The position numbers and the translations under genes were made by a program. Shown one piece after another: positions 1 through 6,808 of a DNA stretch of 11,891 bases; position 1 is the first letter of the stretch, and each line of letters starts with the position of its first letter. This DNA is from Pseudomonadota bacterium (GTDB taxonomy: Bacteria > Myxococcota_A > Polyangia > Haliangiales > Haliangiaceae). Below the pieces are notes generated by a model, which was not told where the DNA came from, searched no databases, and worked only from the letters and a program-made list of their open reading frames with translations. The stretch covers positions 1 to 11,891 of the forward strand of contig JAEYYY010000133.1 of NCBI GenBank assembly GCA_023430775.1, in the 5' to 3' direction.

Positions 1-1682
1 ATGGCGTGCAGGCCGCGGTCGAGCGGTTGCGCGGCACGGCGCAGCGCGAGATCACGGGCACGGTGACCCGCAATGGGGTGGCCGCACCCGGCATCCATGT
101 CCACGCGATCGAGGCGACCACCGACGCGTATCTGACGCGGGCGACCACCGAGGTCGATGGCACGTTCTCGCTGCACGTCCCGGCCGGCGCGAACGTCCGC
201 CTCGATGCGGTGCGCGTCGGCGAGGCGATCGTCTCCGAGGAGATCGGAACCGCGAGCGCGGGCGCGATCGATCTGCCGCAGCTCGGCAAGCTTCACGTCA
301 CCGCGGTCGATGCCGCGGATGGCACCTCGCCGCTGCCGGTGCGCGTCCAGGTGATCCCGCCGGATGGCAACGTGCCGGCGATTCCCGAGCACTACGGCGA
401 GCGCGGCAAGTTCGGCGGTCGCCAGCAGGTCGCGTTCGCGGTGACCGGCGATCTCACCCTCGACGTGCCGGTCGGCGACTGGGATGTCGTCGTCTCCCGC
501 GGCTACGAGTACGAGCTGGTCACCGCCACCGTCAACATCGCCGCCGGGCAGACCACCACGCTCGACGCGGAGATGGAGCACTCGGTCGATACCACCGGTG
601 CGCAGTGCGCCGATTTCCACATCCACACCTGGGCGTCGAACGACTCCGGCGACGATTCGCTCGACAAGCTCGCCCAGGGCGTGGCCGATGGCCTCGAGCT
701 GCCGGTGCGCTCCGATCACGAATTCGTGGCGAGCTTCGAGTCGGAGATCGAGGCGCTCGATGTCGCGCCGTTCGCGGCCGGCTTCGGCTCGGTCGAGATG
801 ACCTCGATGGAGATCTGGGGCCACATGGGCGTGTTCCCGCTGACGCCCGATCCGACGCGTGTCAACAACGGTGCGCCGCTGTGGCAAACGTTCCCGACCG
901 CGGCCGAGCCGACGAAGGAGTTCGCCACGCTGTCGCCGCCCGTCGTGTTCGACGCGGCGCGCGCACGCCCCGAATCGCCGCTCGTGATCATCAACCACCC
1001 GCGCGGTGGCGCCAACTACTTCGAGTACGTCGGCTACGACCCGGCGACCGGGCTCGCCGACAAGCCCGAGGAGTTCGACACCAAGTTCACGATCCTCGAG
1101 GTGTTCAACGATTCCGACTGGCTCGCGAGTCGCGACCGCACCGTCGAGGACTGGTTCAGCCTGCTTCGCGCAGGACGCAAGGTGTTCGCCGTCGGCTCGT
1201 CGGATAGTCACGGGCTCACCGGGTCGCCGATCGGTTACCCGCGCACCTGCCTCGCGCTCGGCACCGATGACCCGCGCGATCTGACCGCGAACCAGGTGCG
1301 CGACACACTCGCCGCCGGCCATGCCGCGGTGTCCGGTGGTGTCTACGTCTCGGCGTCGATCGGCAATGCCAGGCCCGGTGACACCGTGACCGGAGCGGGC
1401 TCGCCGATGTCGATCGATGTGGTGGTCCGCGCCGCGACGTGGATCGATGTCGAGGAGATCGAGGTCATCGTCGACGGCGTCAGCGCCGAGATCATCTCGA
1501 TCGTGCCGGGCGACGCGGATCCAGACGATCCGACGATCCGGTTCTCGAAGGCGATCCCGATCCAGAGCGCGGCGACCGGCGGCTTCGTGATCGTCGCGGC
1601 CTACGGCAGCGCGAACCTCGAGCCGGTACATCCGGGTCGCAAGCCGTTCGGCGTCACCAACCCGATCTTCATCGCGCCATAG
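1..1682 (+). CDS. CehA/McbA-type PHP-domain metallohydrolase, 5' truncated
   Basis: The reading frame is open from the first complete codon (position 3) to a TAG at 1680-1682, so the gene almost certainly begins outside the window. A GTG at 6 would give 558 aa, but the protein starts directly in a beta-rich domain without a signal peptide, so that start is unlikely. Residue numbers below count from that GTG. Residues about 15-90 (ITGTVTRNGVAAPGIHVH) resemble a carboxypeptidase-regulatory-like Ig fold. A second beta domain follows to about 200. Residues 203-450 form a PHP-type metal-binding domain: HIH at 205-207, SDHEF with D237/H238, H273 in EIWGHMG, NHP with H331, EVFND at E365, and GSSDSH with D400/H402. 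The remainder is another beta domain. Family knowledge: CehA/McbA-like PHP enzymes are metal-dependent hydrolases of esters or carbamates. The substrate here is unknown. The 3' end overlaps the convergent M48 gene by 14 bp. Confidence 0.85.
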   Translation, partial: GVQAAVERLRGTAQREITGTVTRNGVAAPGIHVHAIEATTDAYLTRATTEVDGTFSLHVPAGANVRLDAVRVGEAIVSEEIGTASAGAIDLPQLGKLHVTAVDAADGTSPLPVRVQVIPPDGNVPAIPEHYGERGKFGGRQQVAFAVTGDLTLDVPVGDWDVVVSRGYEYELVTATVNIAAGQTTTLDAEMEHSVDTTGAQCADFHIHTWASNDSGDDSLDKLAQGVADGLELPVRSDHEFVASFESEIEALDVAPFAAGFGSVEMTSMEIWGHMGVFPLTPDPTRVNNGAPLWQTFPTAAEPTKEFATLSPPVVFDAARARPESPLVIINHPRGGANYFEYVGYDPATGLADKPEEFDTKFTILEVFNDSDWLASRDRTVEDWFSLLRAGRKVFAVGSSDSHGLTGSPIGYPRTCLALGTDDPRDLTANQVRDTLAAGHAAVSGGVYVSASIGNARPGDTVTGAGSPMSIDVVVRAATWIDVEEIEVIVDGVSAEIISIVPGDADPDDPTIRFSKAIPIQSAATGGFVIVAAYGSANLEPVHPGRKPFGVTNPIFIAP

Positions 1683-2814
1683 CCCACAGCCGCCGCGGCG
1701 CGTTCAGATCGACGCGCTTCGGGGTCAGCCGCGCGAGCTCGTCGCGGGTCGGAGCGCGCATCGCCGCGCGGAGCGTGCGGGCGAGGAACGCCGCATCGGC
1801 GATGCCCTCCACGGAGATCGTGATCGCCTCGTTGGTGGTTTCCTGGTGGACCTCGAGCACGCCGTGATCGTCCTTCGCCATCGCCGCCATCAGCTTCGCC
1901 ATGTCCGCGTTGACCGCGTGGATGCGCAGCGTACCGCCGGCGGCGAGCGTGACGTCGAGGCGATCGTCGTCGACGTTGCTCGAGGTGAACGGTGGCAGAT
2001 CGAGCGCCGCCCCGGCAGCCGCGAACACCGCCGTCGTGCCGATCACCGAGATCCGGCGCGGATCGGGTCCGACGATCAACGACGCGACGCGCGTGCGGTA
2101 GCGCTCCTCACCGACCTCGCCGGTCGCCGCCTGGCGAGCGAGGATGCTCTGCGTGCGCGCGATCCGATCCGGCCACCATGGATGGACGGCGTCCGGATCC
2201 TCGACCGCGTCGTAACGCGCCGTGCCCGCGAGCGCGCGCAACATGGTCTCGACCGCCTTCGGATCGTAGCCGGCGCGAGCGAGCAGGAACACCGCGCTCT
2301 CGTCGGCCTGGATCTCGTCGTCGCGGTCGTACCTGTGCTGCATCGACTTCTCCAGCTCGCTGCGCTGGACGTCGGCGCCGATCCAGTTCTCGCGGGTGTG
2401 GCCGCCGCGCAGGTGCCCCATCTCGTGCGCGAGCACGGCGGCGAGCTCGGCCTCCGAGCGCAGGATCGCGAGGATGCCGCGATGGAGGTACACCGTCGAC
2501 CCGCTGATCACGAACGCCTGGACGCTCGGATCGTCGAGCACGCGAAACTTCCACCGCCGGCGATCGCCCGACACGCGCGCGAGGCGGTTGCCGACGCTGG
2601 TGACGTAGCGCTCGATCGCGGAGTCGTCGTACGGCCGCATGCCGAAGAAGCTGACGAGCAAGCGCTCCACCCACCAGCCGATGCAGAACTCGGTCTCCTC
2701 GTCGTGCGCGCATTGCTTCGGCACCGGCTCGCCGAGGAAGTCGGGCGGCGGTTTCTTGCTGCCGGCGCAGCTCACGACGACGAGGGCAAGCGCCAGTGCG
2801 ACAGCACGTGCCAT
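1669..2814 (-). CDS. M48 family metalloprotease, predicted lipoprotein
   Basis: 381 aa. The protein starts MARAVALALALVVVSCAGS, a short signal peptide with a lipobox (V-V-S-Cys16), so it is probably a lipoprotein facing the periplasm. The zinc-protease core is H130-E131-M-G-H134, with the third zinc ligand at E167 in the EIQAD motif (ExxxD), as in M48 enzymes such as BepA, LoiP and YcaL. The C-terminal 120 residues or so (after about 255) resemble no family I can name. The ATG at 2814 is chosen because GGAGGT lies four bases upstream; an in-frame ATG at 2826 would add only four residues and has no such site. The first 43 bp overlap the end of the upstream POTRA gene, which suggests translational coupling and a shared role in the outer membrane. 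M48 lipoproteins elsewhere degrade misassembled outer-membrane proteins. That role here is inferred from context. Confidence 0.9.
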   Translation of the reverse strand: MARAVALALALVVVSCAGSKKPPPDFLGEPVPKQCAHDEETEFCIGWWVERLLVSFFGMRPYDDSAIERYVTSVGNRLARVSGDRRRWKFRVLDDPSVQAFVISGSTVYLHRGILAILRSEAELAAVLAHEMGHLRGGHTRENWIGADVQRSELEKSMQHRYDRDDEIQADESAVFLLARAGYDPKAVETMLRALAGTARYDAVEDPDAVHPWWPDRIARTQSILARQAATGEVGEERYRTRVASLIVGPDPRRISVIGTTAVFAAAGAALDLPPFTSSNVDDDRLDVTLAAGGTLRIHAVNADMAKLMAAMAKDDHGVLEVHQETTNEAITISVEGIADAAFLARTLRAAMRAPTRDELARLTPKRVDLNAPRRLWAMAR

Positions 2815-3842
2815 GGCCACCTCCATTGGATGTCGAACGCGACGTCGATCGTGTGGCGCTCGCGATCGATGTTGGTGCGCGGCGTGACGTCGTCGACGCC
2901 CGGCAGCGCTCGCAGTCTCTCGAGCAGGTCGACGATCTTGCTGCGCGCGAACATGCCGTCGAGCGCGACCGGCCGATCGAGCCGGTGACTCGCGGTGACG
3001 CGACCGAACCGGAACACCGGGCCTTCGTCGATCGGGATCTCGACGATCAGCCTGGTGCCGCGCCTGATCGCGCGTGGCTCGCCGACGCGGACATCCGCGT
3101 GCCCGCGCTCCCAGTACGCGGCCTCGAGATAGATCTTGTCGATCTCGAAGCCGCCGGCATCGAACACGCCGCCGACGCGATTGGTCTTCTTGCTGCCCTT
3201 CATCTCGGCGAGCAACGCCGTCTTCGGCAGCGAAGCGCCGGGGAACTCGATCTCGGCGATCGTCAGCTTCGGGCCGGGATTGGCGGCCACGCAGACCGCG
3301 ACTCCGTGCGGCGTCGCCGCTCGCTTGATCTCGACGTTGGCGTCGACGTGTCCGGACCGGATGAACGTGAGCTGCGCCGACTCGGCCATCCGCTGCAAGC
3401 GCGCCGGCTCGTACGGTGCGCCCGAGAGCAGCCGGAAGCGCCGCGCCATCTCGCGATCGCCGCCACGGATCGTCACCCGATCGATGACGTCGCGCGGCTC
3501 GACCAGGAACACCACGCCGGTCCTGTCGTGGCCTTCGAGCTCGACGCGCGCATCCGCGACGACACCGGACTTCCACAGCCGGCGCACGTCGTCGCGAAGC
3601 GGCGCCTCGGAGACCAGCGTGCCGACCTTGGTCGCGAGCTGACTCGACAGCGTGCGTGCGAGCGCCGGATCGACGCCGGCGACGCGCACCGACGTGATCT
3701 CGTGGATCGGCCGCTCCTCCATCGCAACCGAAATTCCCGTCGACTGCTGCGACAGCGTTGCGAACCCGGGGCCGCAGACCGCGCGCGATGGCGGTGCATG
3801 CCCACAGGCACAAAAACTTAACAGGAGCCACCCACGTCGCAC
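2772..3842 (-). CDS. POTRA-repeat envelope protein lacking a beta-barrel
   Basis: 356 aa from a GTG at 3842. The start is chosen because it gives a signal-peptide-like N terminus (VRRGWLLLSFCACGHAPPS) and has a GAGG four bases upstream. The Cys residues at 11 and 13 could be lipid-modified, but their lipobox is weak. About four POTRA-like units follow, at residues 47-117, 118-190, 192-275 and 276-340. Each shows the beta-alpha-alpha-beta-beta pattern, e.g. DRVTIRGG ... RLLSGAPYEPARLQRMAE ... VDANVEIK, and EGPVFRFGRVTAS opening the fourth. In BamA/TamA proteins such repeats are followed by a 16-strand barrel. Here the frame stops 16 residues after the last repeat, so the barrel is absent. The product is probably periplasmic. 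The next gene, an M48 lipoprotein, overlaps it by 43 bp. It may be an accessory of the outer-membrane assembly machinery, but this is inference. An ATG at 3722 would remove the signal peptide and is less likely. Confidence 0.75.
   Translation of the reverse strand: MRRGWLLLSFCACGHAPPSRAVCGPGFATLSQQSTGISVAMEERPIHEITSVRVAGVDPALARTLSSQLATKVGTLVSEAPLRDDVRRLWKSGVVADARVELEGHDRTGVVFLVEPRDVIDRVTIRGGDREMARRFRLLSGAPYEPARLQRMAESAQLTFIRSGHVDANVEIKRAATPHGVAVCVAANPGPKLTIAEIEFPGASLPKTALLAEMKGSKKTNRVGGVFDAGGFEIDKIYLEAAYWERGHADVRVGEPRAIRRGTRLIVEIPIDEGPVFRFGRVTASHRLDRPVALDGMFARSKIVDLLERLRALPGVDDVTPRTNIDRERHTIDVAFDIQWRWPWHVLSHWRLPSSS
2819..2824 (-). promoter_or_regulatory. Shine-Dalgarno site of the M48 protease gene
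   Basis: On the minus strand the sequence reads GGAGGTGGCCATG. A full GGAGGT core sits four bases before the ATG at 2814. It is the clearest ribosome-binding site among the starts in this window, it lies inside the coding region of the preceding POTRA gene, and it decides between the two in-frame ATG codons. Confidence 0.75.
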
Positions 3843-3994
3843 ACATCCTCGACGGTGCACGCAGCATGCCTCGCGTCCGGGTATCGATCGTCCATGATCC
3901 GAACGGGTCGGCGACCAAGATTCGCAGCGTGCTCGCCACACGCGGCCGCCGACTGTTGCGCGGCATTCACGGTCGGCGGTATGACGCCGGCAAC
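3843..3994. promoter_or_regulatory. Divergent intergenic region (POTRA gene / malate dehydrogenase)
   Basis: These 152 bp separate two divergently read genes and must hold their promoters unless both lie inside coding DNA. I see no long inverted repeat or clear operator. The plus-strand frame of the malate dehydrogenase stays open through it, but the encoded residues are Arg-rich and unlike the family's N terminus, so it is treated as non-coding. A weak plus-strand promoter candidate is listed separately. Confidence 0.5.
3956..3985 (+). promoter_or_regulatory. Weak sigma-70-like promoter candidate for mdh
   Basis: TTGCGC (3956-3961) and TATGAC (3980-3985) are separated by 18 bp. Each matches four of six positions of the sigma-70 consensus. 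The -10 box ends only nine bases before the mdh ATG, so if real it would give a leaderless or nearly leaderless mRNA. This would fit the lack of a visible Shine-Dalgarno site. The match is weak enough to arise by chance. Confidence 0.25.
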
Positions 3995-4942
3995 ATGATC
4001 AAGCGTCCGAAGATCGCCATTGTCGGAGCCGGCGGAGCCGTCGGTTCTGCTGTCTCGCAGTGGGCCGCCCAGAAGGATCTGGGCGACCTGGTTCTCATCG
4101 ATCTCAAGGCCGGTCCCGCCGAAGGCCGCGCCATCGACCTCGCGCAGTGTGGTCCCTACGAGGGCTTCCACTCGGTCAACTTCGTCGCCACCGACAAGGC
4201 CGAGGCGATGGAGGGTGCGGACGTGGTGGTGATGACGGCCGGCGTGCCGCGCAAGCCCGGTCAGTCGCGCGAAGAGCTGATCAACATCAACGCCGGCATC
4301 GTCAAGACGATCTGCGGCGACGTCAAGAAGTACGCTCCCAACGCCGTGCTGATCGTCGTCTCGAACCCGCTCGACGCGATGGTGTTCGTCGCCAAGCAGG
4401 TCACCGGCTTCCCGCGCGAGCGCGTGATCGGCTCGGCCGGCGTGCTCGACAGCGCGCGCTTCCGCTTCTACCTCGCGAAGGCCGCGGGCGTGTCGGTCGA
4501 GGACATCCAGGCGATCGTGCTCGGCGCCCACACCGACAAGGACATGGTGCCGATCCTGTCGACCGCGATGATCGGCAACGTGCCGGTGTCGAAGTTCCTG
4601 TCGCCCGAGAAGCTGAACGAGGTGGTCGAGAACACCAAGAAGGGCGGCGCCACGTTGACCGGCCTGATCGGTACCTCGGCGTGGCTGGCGCCCGGCGCCG
4701 GCACCTGCCTGATGGTCGAGTCGATCGTCCGCAACCAGGGCCGCGTGCTGCCGTGCTCGGTCGAGCTCGACGGCGAGTTCGGCGTCAAGGGCGCTTTCGT
4801 CGGCGTGCCGGTGAAGCTCACGAACAAGGGCGCCGAGAGCGTTCACGAGTTCGAGCTGAGCGCCTCCGAGAAGGAAGCGTTCGGCAAGTCGGTGGCTGCG
4901 AACACCGAGCTGATGAACATCGCGCGCGGCTTCCTCGGGTAA
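3995..4942 (+). CDS. mdh: Malate dehydrogenase (LDH-like, NAD-dependent)
   Basis: 315 aa, typical for the LDH-like malate dehydrogenases of the TCA cycle, which interconvert malate and oxaloacetate with NAD. The Rossmann motif GAGGAVG is at residues 11-17, with Asp36 (VLIDLKAG) as the usual NAD-ribose ligand. The mobile substrate loop VPRKPGQSREEL carries R86, the position that selects malate over lactate, and R92. SNPLD gives N124, VLDSARFR gives D152 and R155, and H179 is the expected catalytic base. The segment after H179 reads GAHTDKDMVP, where the family usually has GGHGDTMVP: one residue longer and with Gly replaced by Thr. The start at MIKRPKIAIVGAG matches the family N terminus; there is no clear ribosome-binding site. 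The neighbouring genes are on the other strand. The 24-bp convergent gap downstream shows no obvious terminator. Confidence 0.95.
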   Translation: MIKRPKIAIVGAGGAVGSAVSQWAAQKDLGDLVLIDLKAGPAEGRAIDLAQCGPYEGFHSVNFVATDKAEAMEGADVVVMTAGVPRKPGQSREELININAGIVKTICGDVKKYAPNAVLIVVSNPLDAMVFVAKQVTGFPRERVIGSAGVLDSARFRFYLAKAAGVSVEDIQAIVLGAHTDKDMVPILSTAMIGNVPVSKFLSPEKLNEVVENTKKGGATLTGLIGTSAWLAPGAGTCLMVESIVRNQGRVLPCSVELDGEFGVKGAFVGVPVKLTNKGAESVHEFELSASEKEAFGKSVAANTELMNIARGFLG

Positions 4943-4966
4943 GTTGCCGCAGGCCGGGCAGCCGGG

Positions 4967-5605
4967 TCAGAACAGCTGGTTGTCGAAGCGCAGGGCGAGG
5001 TACTGCGGGCTGCCCTCGGGATCGATCACGAACGCGCCATCGAGCCCGGCGAAGTTGCGATGGATCAGGTGCGCGCTGTCGTCGGAGTTTTCCACCGTCG
5101 CGTACACCGAGATCCTGGCGCCGATGACGATCGGTCCGGTGACGGCGTCCGCGAGGTCGAACATCGGCATCGGGGTGAAGTCCAGCCGGTGCAGACCGAG
5201 ATCCTCGACGTAGTCGAGCGGCGCATCGAGGTGCCAGCCATCGCTCCACGCCGGGCCCGTCAGCGCGGCGGCCTTGGTGGCGAACGCCATGTTCGGCTCG
5301 CCGACCGTCGACTCCATCGCGGCGACCATGCGGTAGACGTCGCCGCCCATCCGCACCTCGAGGATCAGGTGATCGTTGTTGGGGCGCGGGCACGTGGTGT
5401 TGCCCGGCGCGAGCACCGCGACGACCGTGCCGTCGAGCCGGCCGTGGCCTTCGGTCAGCTTGTCGCCGAACGTGCCGACGCAGCCCTCGGACTTGTCGAG
5501 GTGCATGACGTCCGGTGCCGGCCCATCGGACGGCGCGCTATCGGGATCCGGCGTCGCCGACGAGCCACGGCAGGCGACGAGCAGGACGAGGACGGCGCTC
5601 CGCAC
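4967..5605 (-). CDS. Hypothetical lipoprotein
   Basis: 212 aa from the GTG at 5605, chosen because the protein then opens with VRSAVLVLLVAC, a compact lipoprotein signal with lipobox L9-V10-A11-C12. A GTG at 5659, three bases from the end of the PARG gene, would add 18 Arg- and Gly-containing residues ahead of the same signal and remains possible. After the Cys comes a Pro/Ser/Asp-rich linker (residues 15-33), then a mostly beta-strand domain with two further cysteines (C42 and C72) that could form a disulfide. I do not recognise the family. It lies downstream of the PARG gene on the same strand with a 57-bp gap, so it may be the last gene of that transcript. It converges on mdh with 24 bp between stop codons. 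A membrane-anchored surface or periplasmic location is inferred from the signal. Confidence 0.75.
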   Translation of the reverse strand: MRSAVLVLLVACRGSSATPDPDSAPSDGPAPDVMHLDKSEGCVGTFGDKLTEGHGRLDGTVVAVLAPGNTTCPRPNNDHLILEVRMGGDVYRMVAAMESTVGEPNMAFATKAAALTGPAWSDGWHLDAPLDYVEDLGLHRLDFTPMPMFDLADAVTGPIVIGARISVYATVENSDDSAHLIHRNFAGLDGAFVIDPEGSPQYLALRFDNQLF

Positions 5606-5662
5606 TGCGCCGTCGATACCACGCCCGGGATCTCGACCGGCGCAGTTTCGGAGCGACACCGA

Positions 5663-6808
5663 TCACGCCAGCAGCGCGCGGTACAGCCCGGGACCGCCGG
5701 CGGTGGCGAGCACGCGATCGAACAGCGCACCGACGGTGCCGAGCTTCTCGATCGCGGCGGTCGCGAACGCGGCGAGCTCGCCGACCCGGACATCGCCGAA
5801 CGAGTAGTAGCGGACGGCGCGACCTTCGGCGGAGGCGGCGAGCCACTGCAGGATCGCCTTGTGCGGAGGATCGCCACAGAACGCGCCGCAGCCCCAGTTG
5901 CCGGTCGCGATGGCGCGCCGATCGGCGACGCCGTGGTCGCGCGCGAACCCTGCCCTCGCCTTGGTGAGCTCGCGCAGCACCGAGGCTTCGAGGTACTGCT
6001 GCGCCGGATCACCGCGGCGGTAGTCGACCGCATCGATCGCGACGAATTCGACATCGGGCGTGCCGTCGGCGAGTCGAGGCGCCGGATCGTGGAGCGGGCC
6101 GGCATGGGCGAGCGTGCCGCCGTAGCCACGGGTGGCGGCGAACGTCTCGCAGCCGTGCATCGAGATCGCCTCGTCGTGCCGCATCATCGGCGACACGATC
6201 ATCGCCGCGAGGTGCTCGGGCGCGACGGCGAACCGGATCTCTTCCTGGACGTTGCCACCCGACAGCACGCCACCGCCGAGGAAGCGGTTCGCGAAGTCGA
6301 TCTGGCGGTGGTCGTGCGCGTCCTCGATCGCGCCGGTCTCGTGCACCTCGAGCGGTGTCAGCGGCGAGCGATCGTCGCGCCACGCATCCGGTGTGCGCGC
6401 CGGCACGACGATGCGTTCGAAGCGCAGCGTGCCGCGCGGTAGCTCGCCGGCGCAGCGCTCGAAGTACGCGAGCATGCAGCGCAGCTTCGCGCGCTCGGCG
6501 GGAAACGGTGAGCCGAGCAGCGGCGCGACGTCGAGCTTCGGGGTCAGCGCGACCGCGGGCTCGACGGCGCCGAGGAACATCCGCGCCACCCAGGTCGCCG
6601 CGTCGGCGCGCGACAGCCTGGTGACCTGCGGCTTGCCCACCAGGTGGCTCGGCAGCTCGGCGACGTCGCGCTTCGCCAGCTCGACGATCGCGTCGACCGC
6701 ACGCACGAGCGTGGGCTCGGCCCCGATCAGATCGGCGAGCGCATCGAGCGGCACCGGCCGCGCACGCGCTGCGCCGAAGCGCGCGACGGCGGCACCGACC
6801 TCACCCAC
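5663..6808 (-). CDS. Poly(ADP-ribose) glycohydrolase (canonical PARG)
   Basis: 381 aa. PARG hydrolyses the ribose-ribose bonds of poly(ADP-ribose), releasing ADP-ribose. The protein follows the architecture of the eukaryotic catalytic region. A helical accessory part spans about 60-170, with LSRADAATWVARMFLG and AERAKLRCMLAYFERC matching conserved helices. A macrodomain with the full PARG signature follows: IDFANRFLGGG (GGG at 178-180) and NVQEEIRF with Q188 and the catalytic pair E189/E190. Later come Y229 (TRGYGG), FVAIDAVDYRR (255-264), ATGNWGCGAFCGD (301-313) and YYSFGD (334-339). These resemble human PARG more than the short bacterial DUF2263 type. No signal peptide is seen, so it should be cytoplasmic. 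The GTG at 6808 shares its G with the TAG of icd, a 1-bp overlap that implies coupled translation; a GTG about 18 codons later is possible. No PARP gene is visible here. Confidence 0.93.
   Translation of the reverse strand: MGEVGAAVARFGAARARPVPLDALADLIGAEPTLVRAVDAIVELAKRDVAELPSHLVGKPQVTRLSRADAATWVARMFLGAVEPAVALTPKLDVAPLLGSPFPAERAKLRCMLAYFERCAGELPRGTLRFERIVVPARTPDAWRDDRSPLTPLEVHETGAIEDAHDHRQIDFANRFLGGGVLSGGNVQEEIRFAVAPEHLAAMIVSPMMRHDEAISMHGCETFAATRGYGGTLAHAGPLHDPAPRLADGTPDVEFVAIDAVDYRRGDPAQQYLEASVLRELTKARAGFARDHGVADRRAIATGNWGCGAFCGDPPHKAILQWLAASAEGRAVRYYSFGDVRVGELAAFATAAIEKLGTVGALFDRVLATAGGPGLYRALLA

Noticed and set aside
2815..3966. Upstream extension of the M48 reading frame giving a 765-residue protein
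   Set aside because: The extension is Arg-rich without domains and overlaps the POTRA gene in another frame. The M48 protein has its own lipoprotein signal and strong ribosome-binding site at 2814.
3758..3994. 79-codon N-terminal extension of malate dehydrogenase
   Set aside because: The family starts at the KRPKIAIVGAG segment. The extension overlaps the start of the divergent POTRA gene and has a non-protein-like, Arg-rich composition.
4943..4966. Bidirectional terminator between mdh and the lipoprotein gene
   Set aside because: The 24-bp gap has no stem of useful length and no T-tract on either strand.
5060..6442. 460-codon plus-strand open frame antisense to the PARG and lipoprotein genes
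   Set aside because: It spans two real minus-strand genes and shows no motif of its own.
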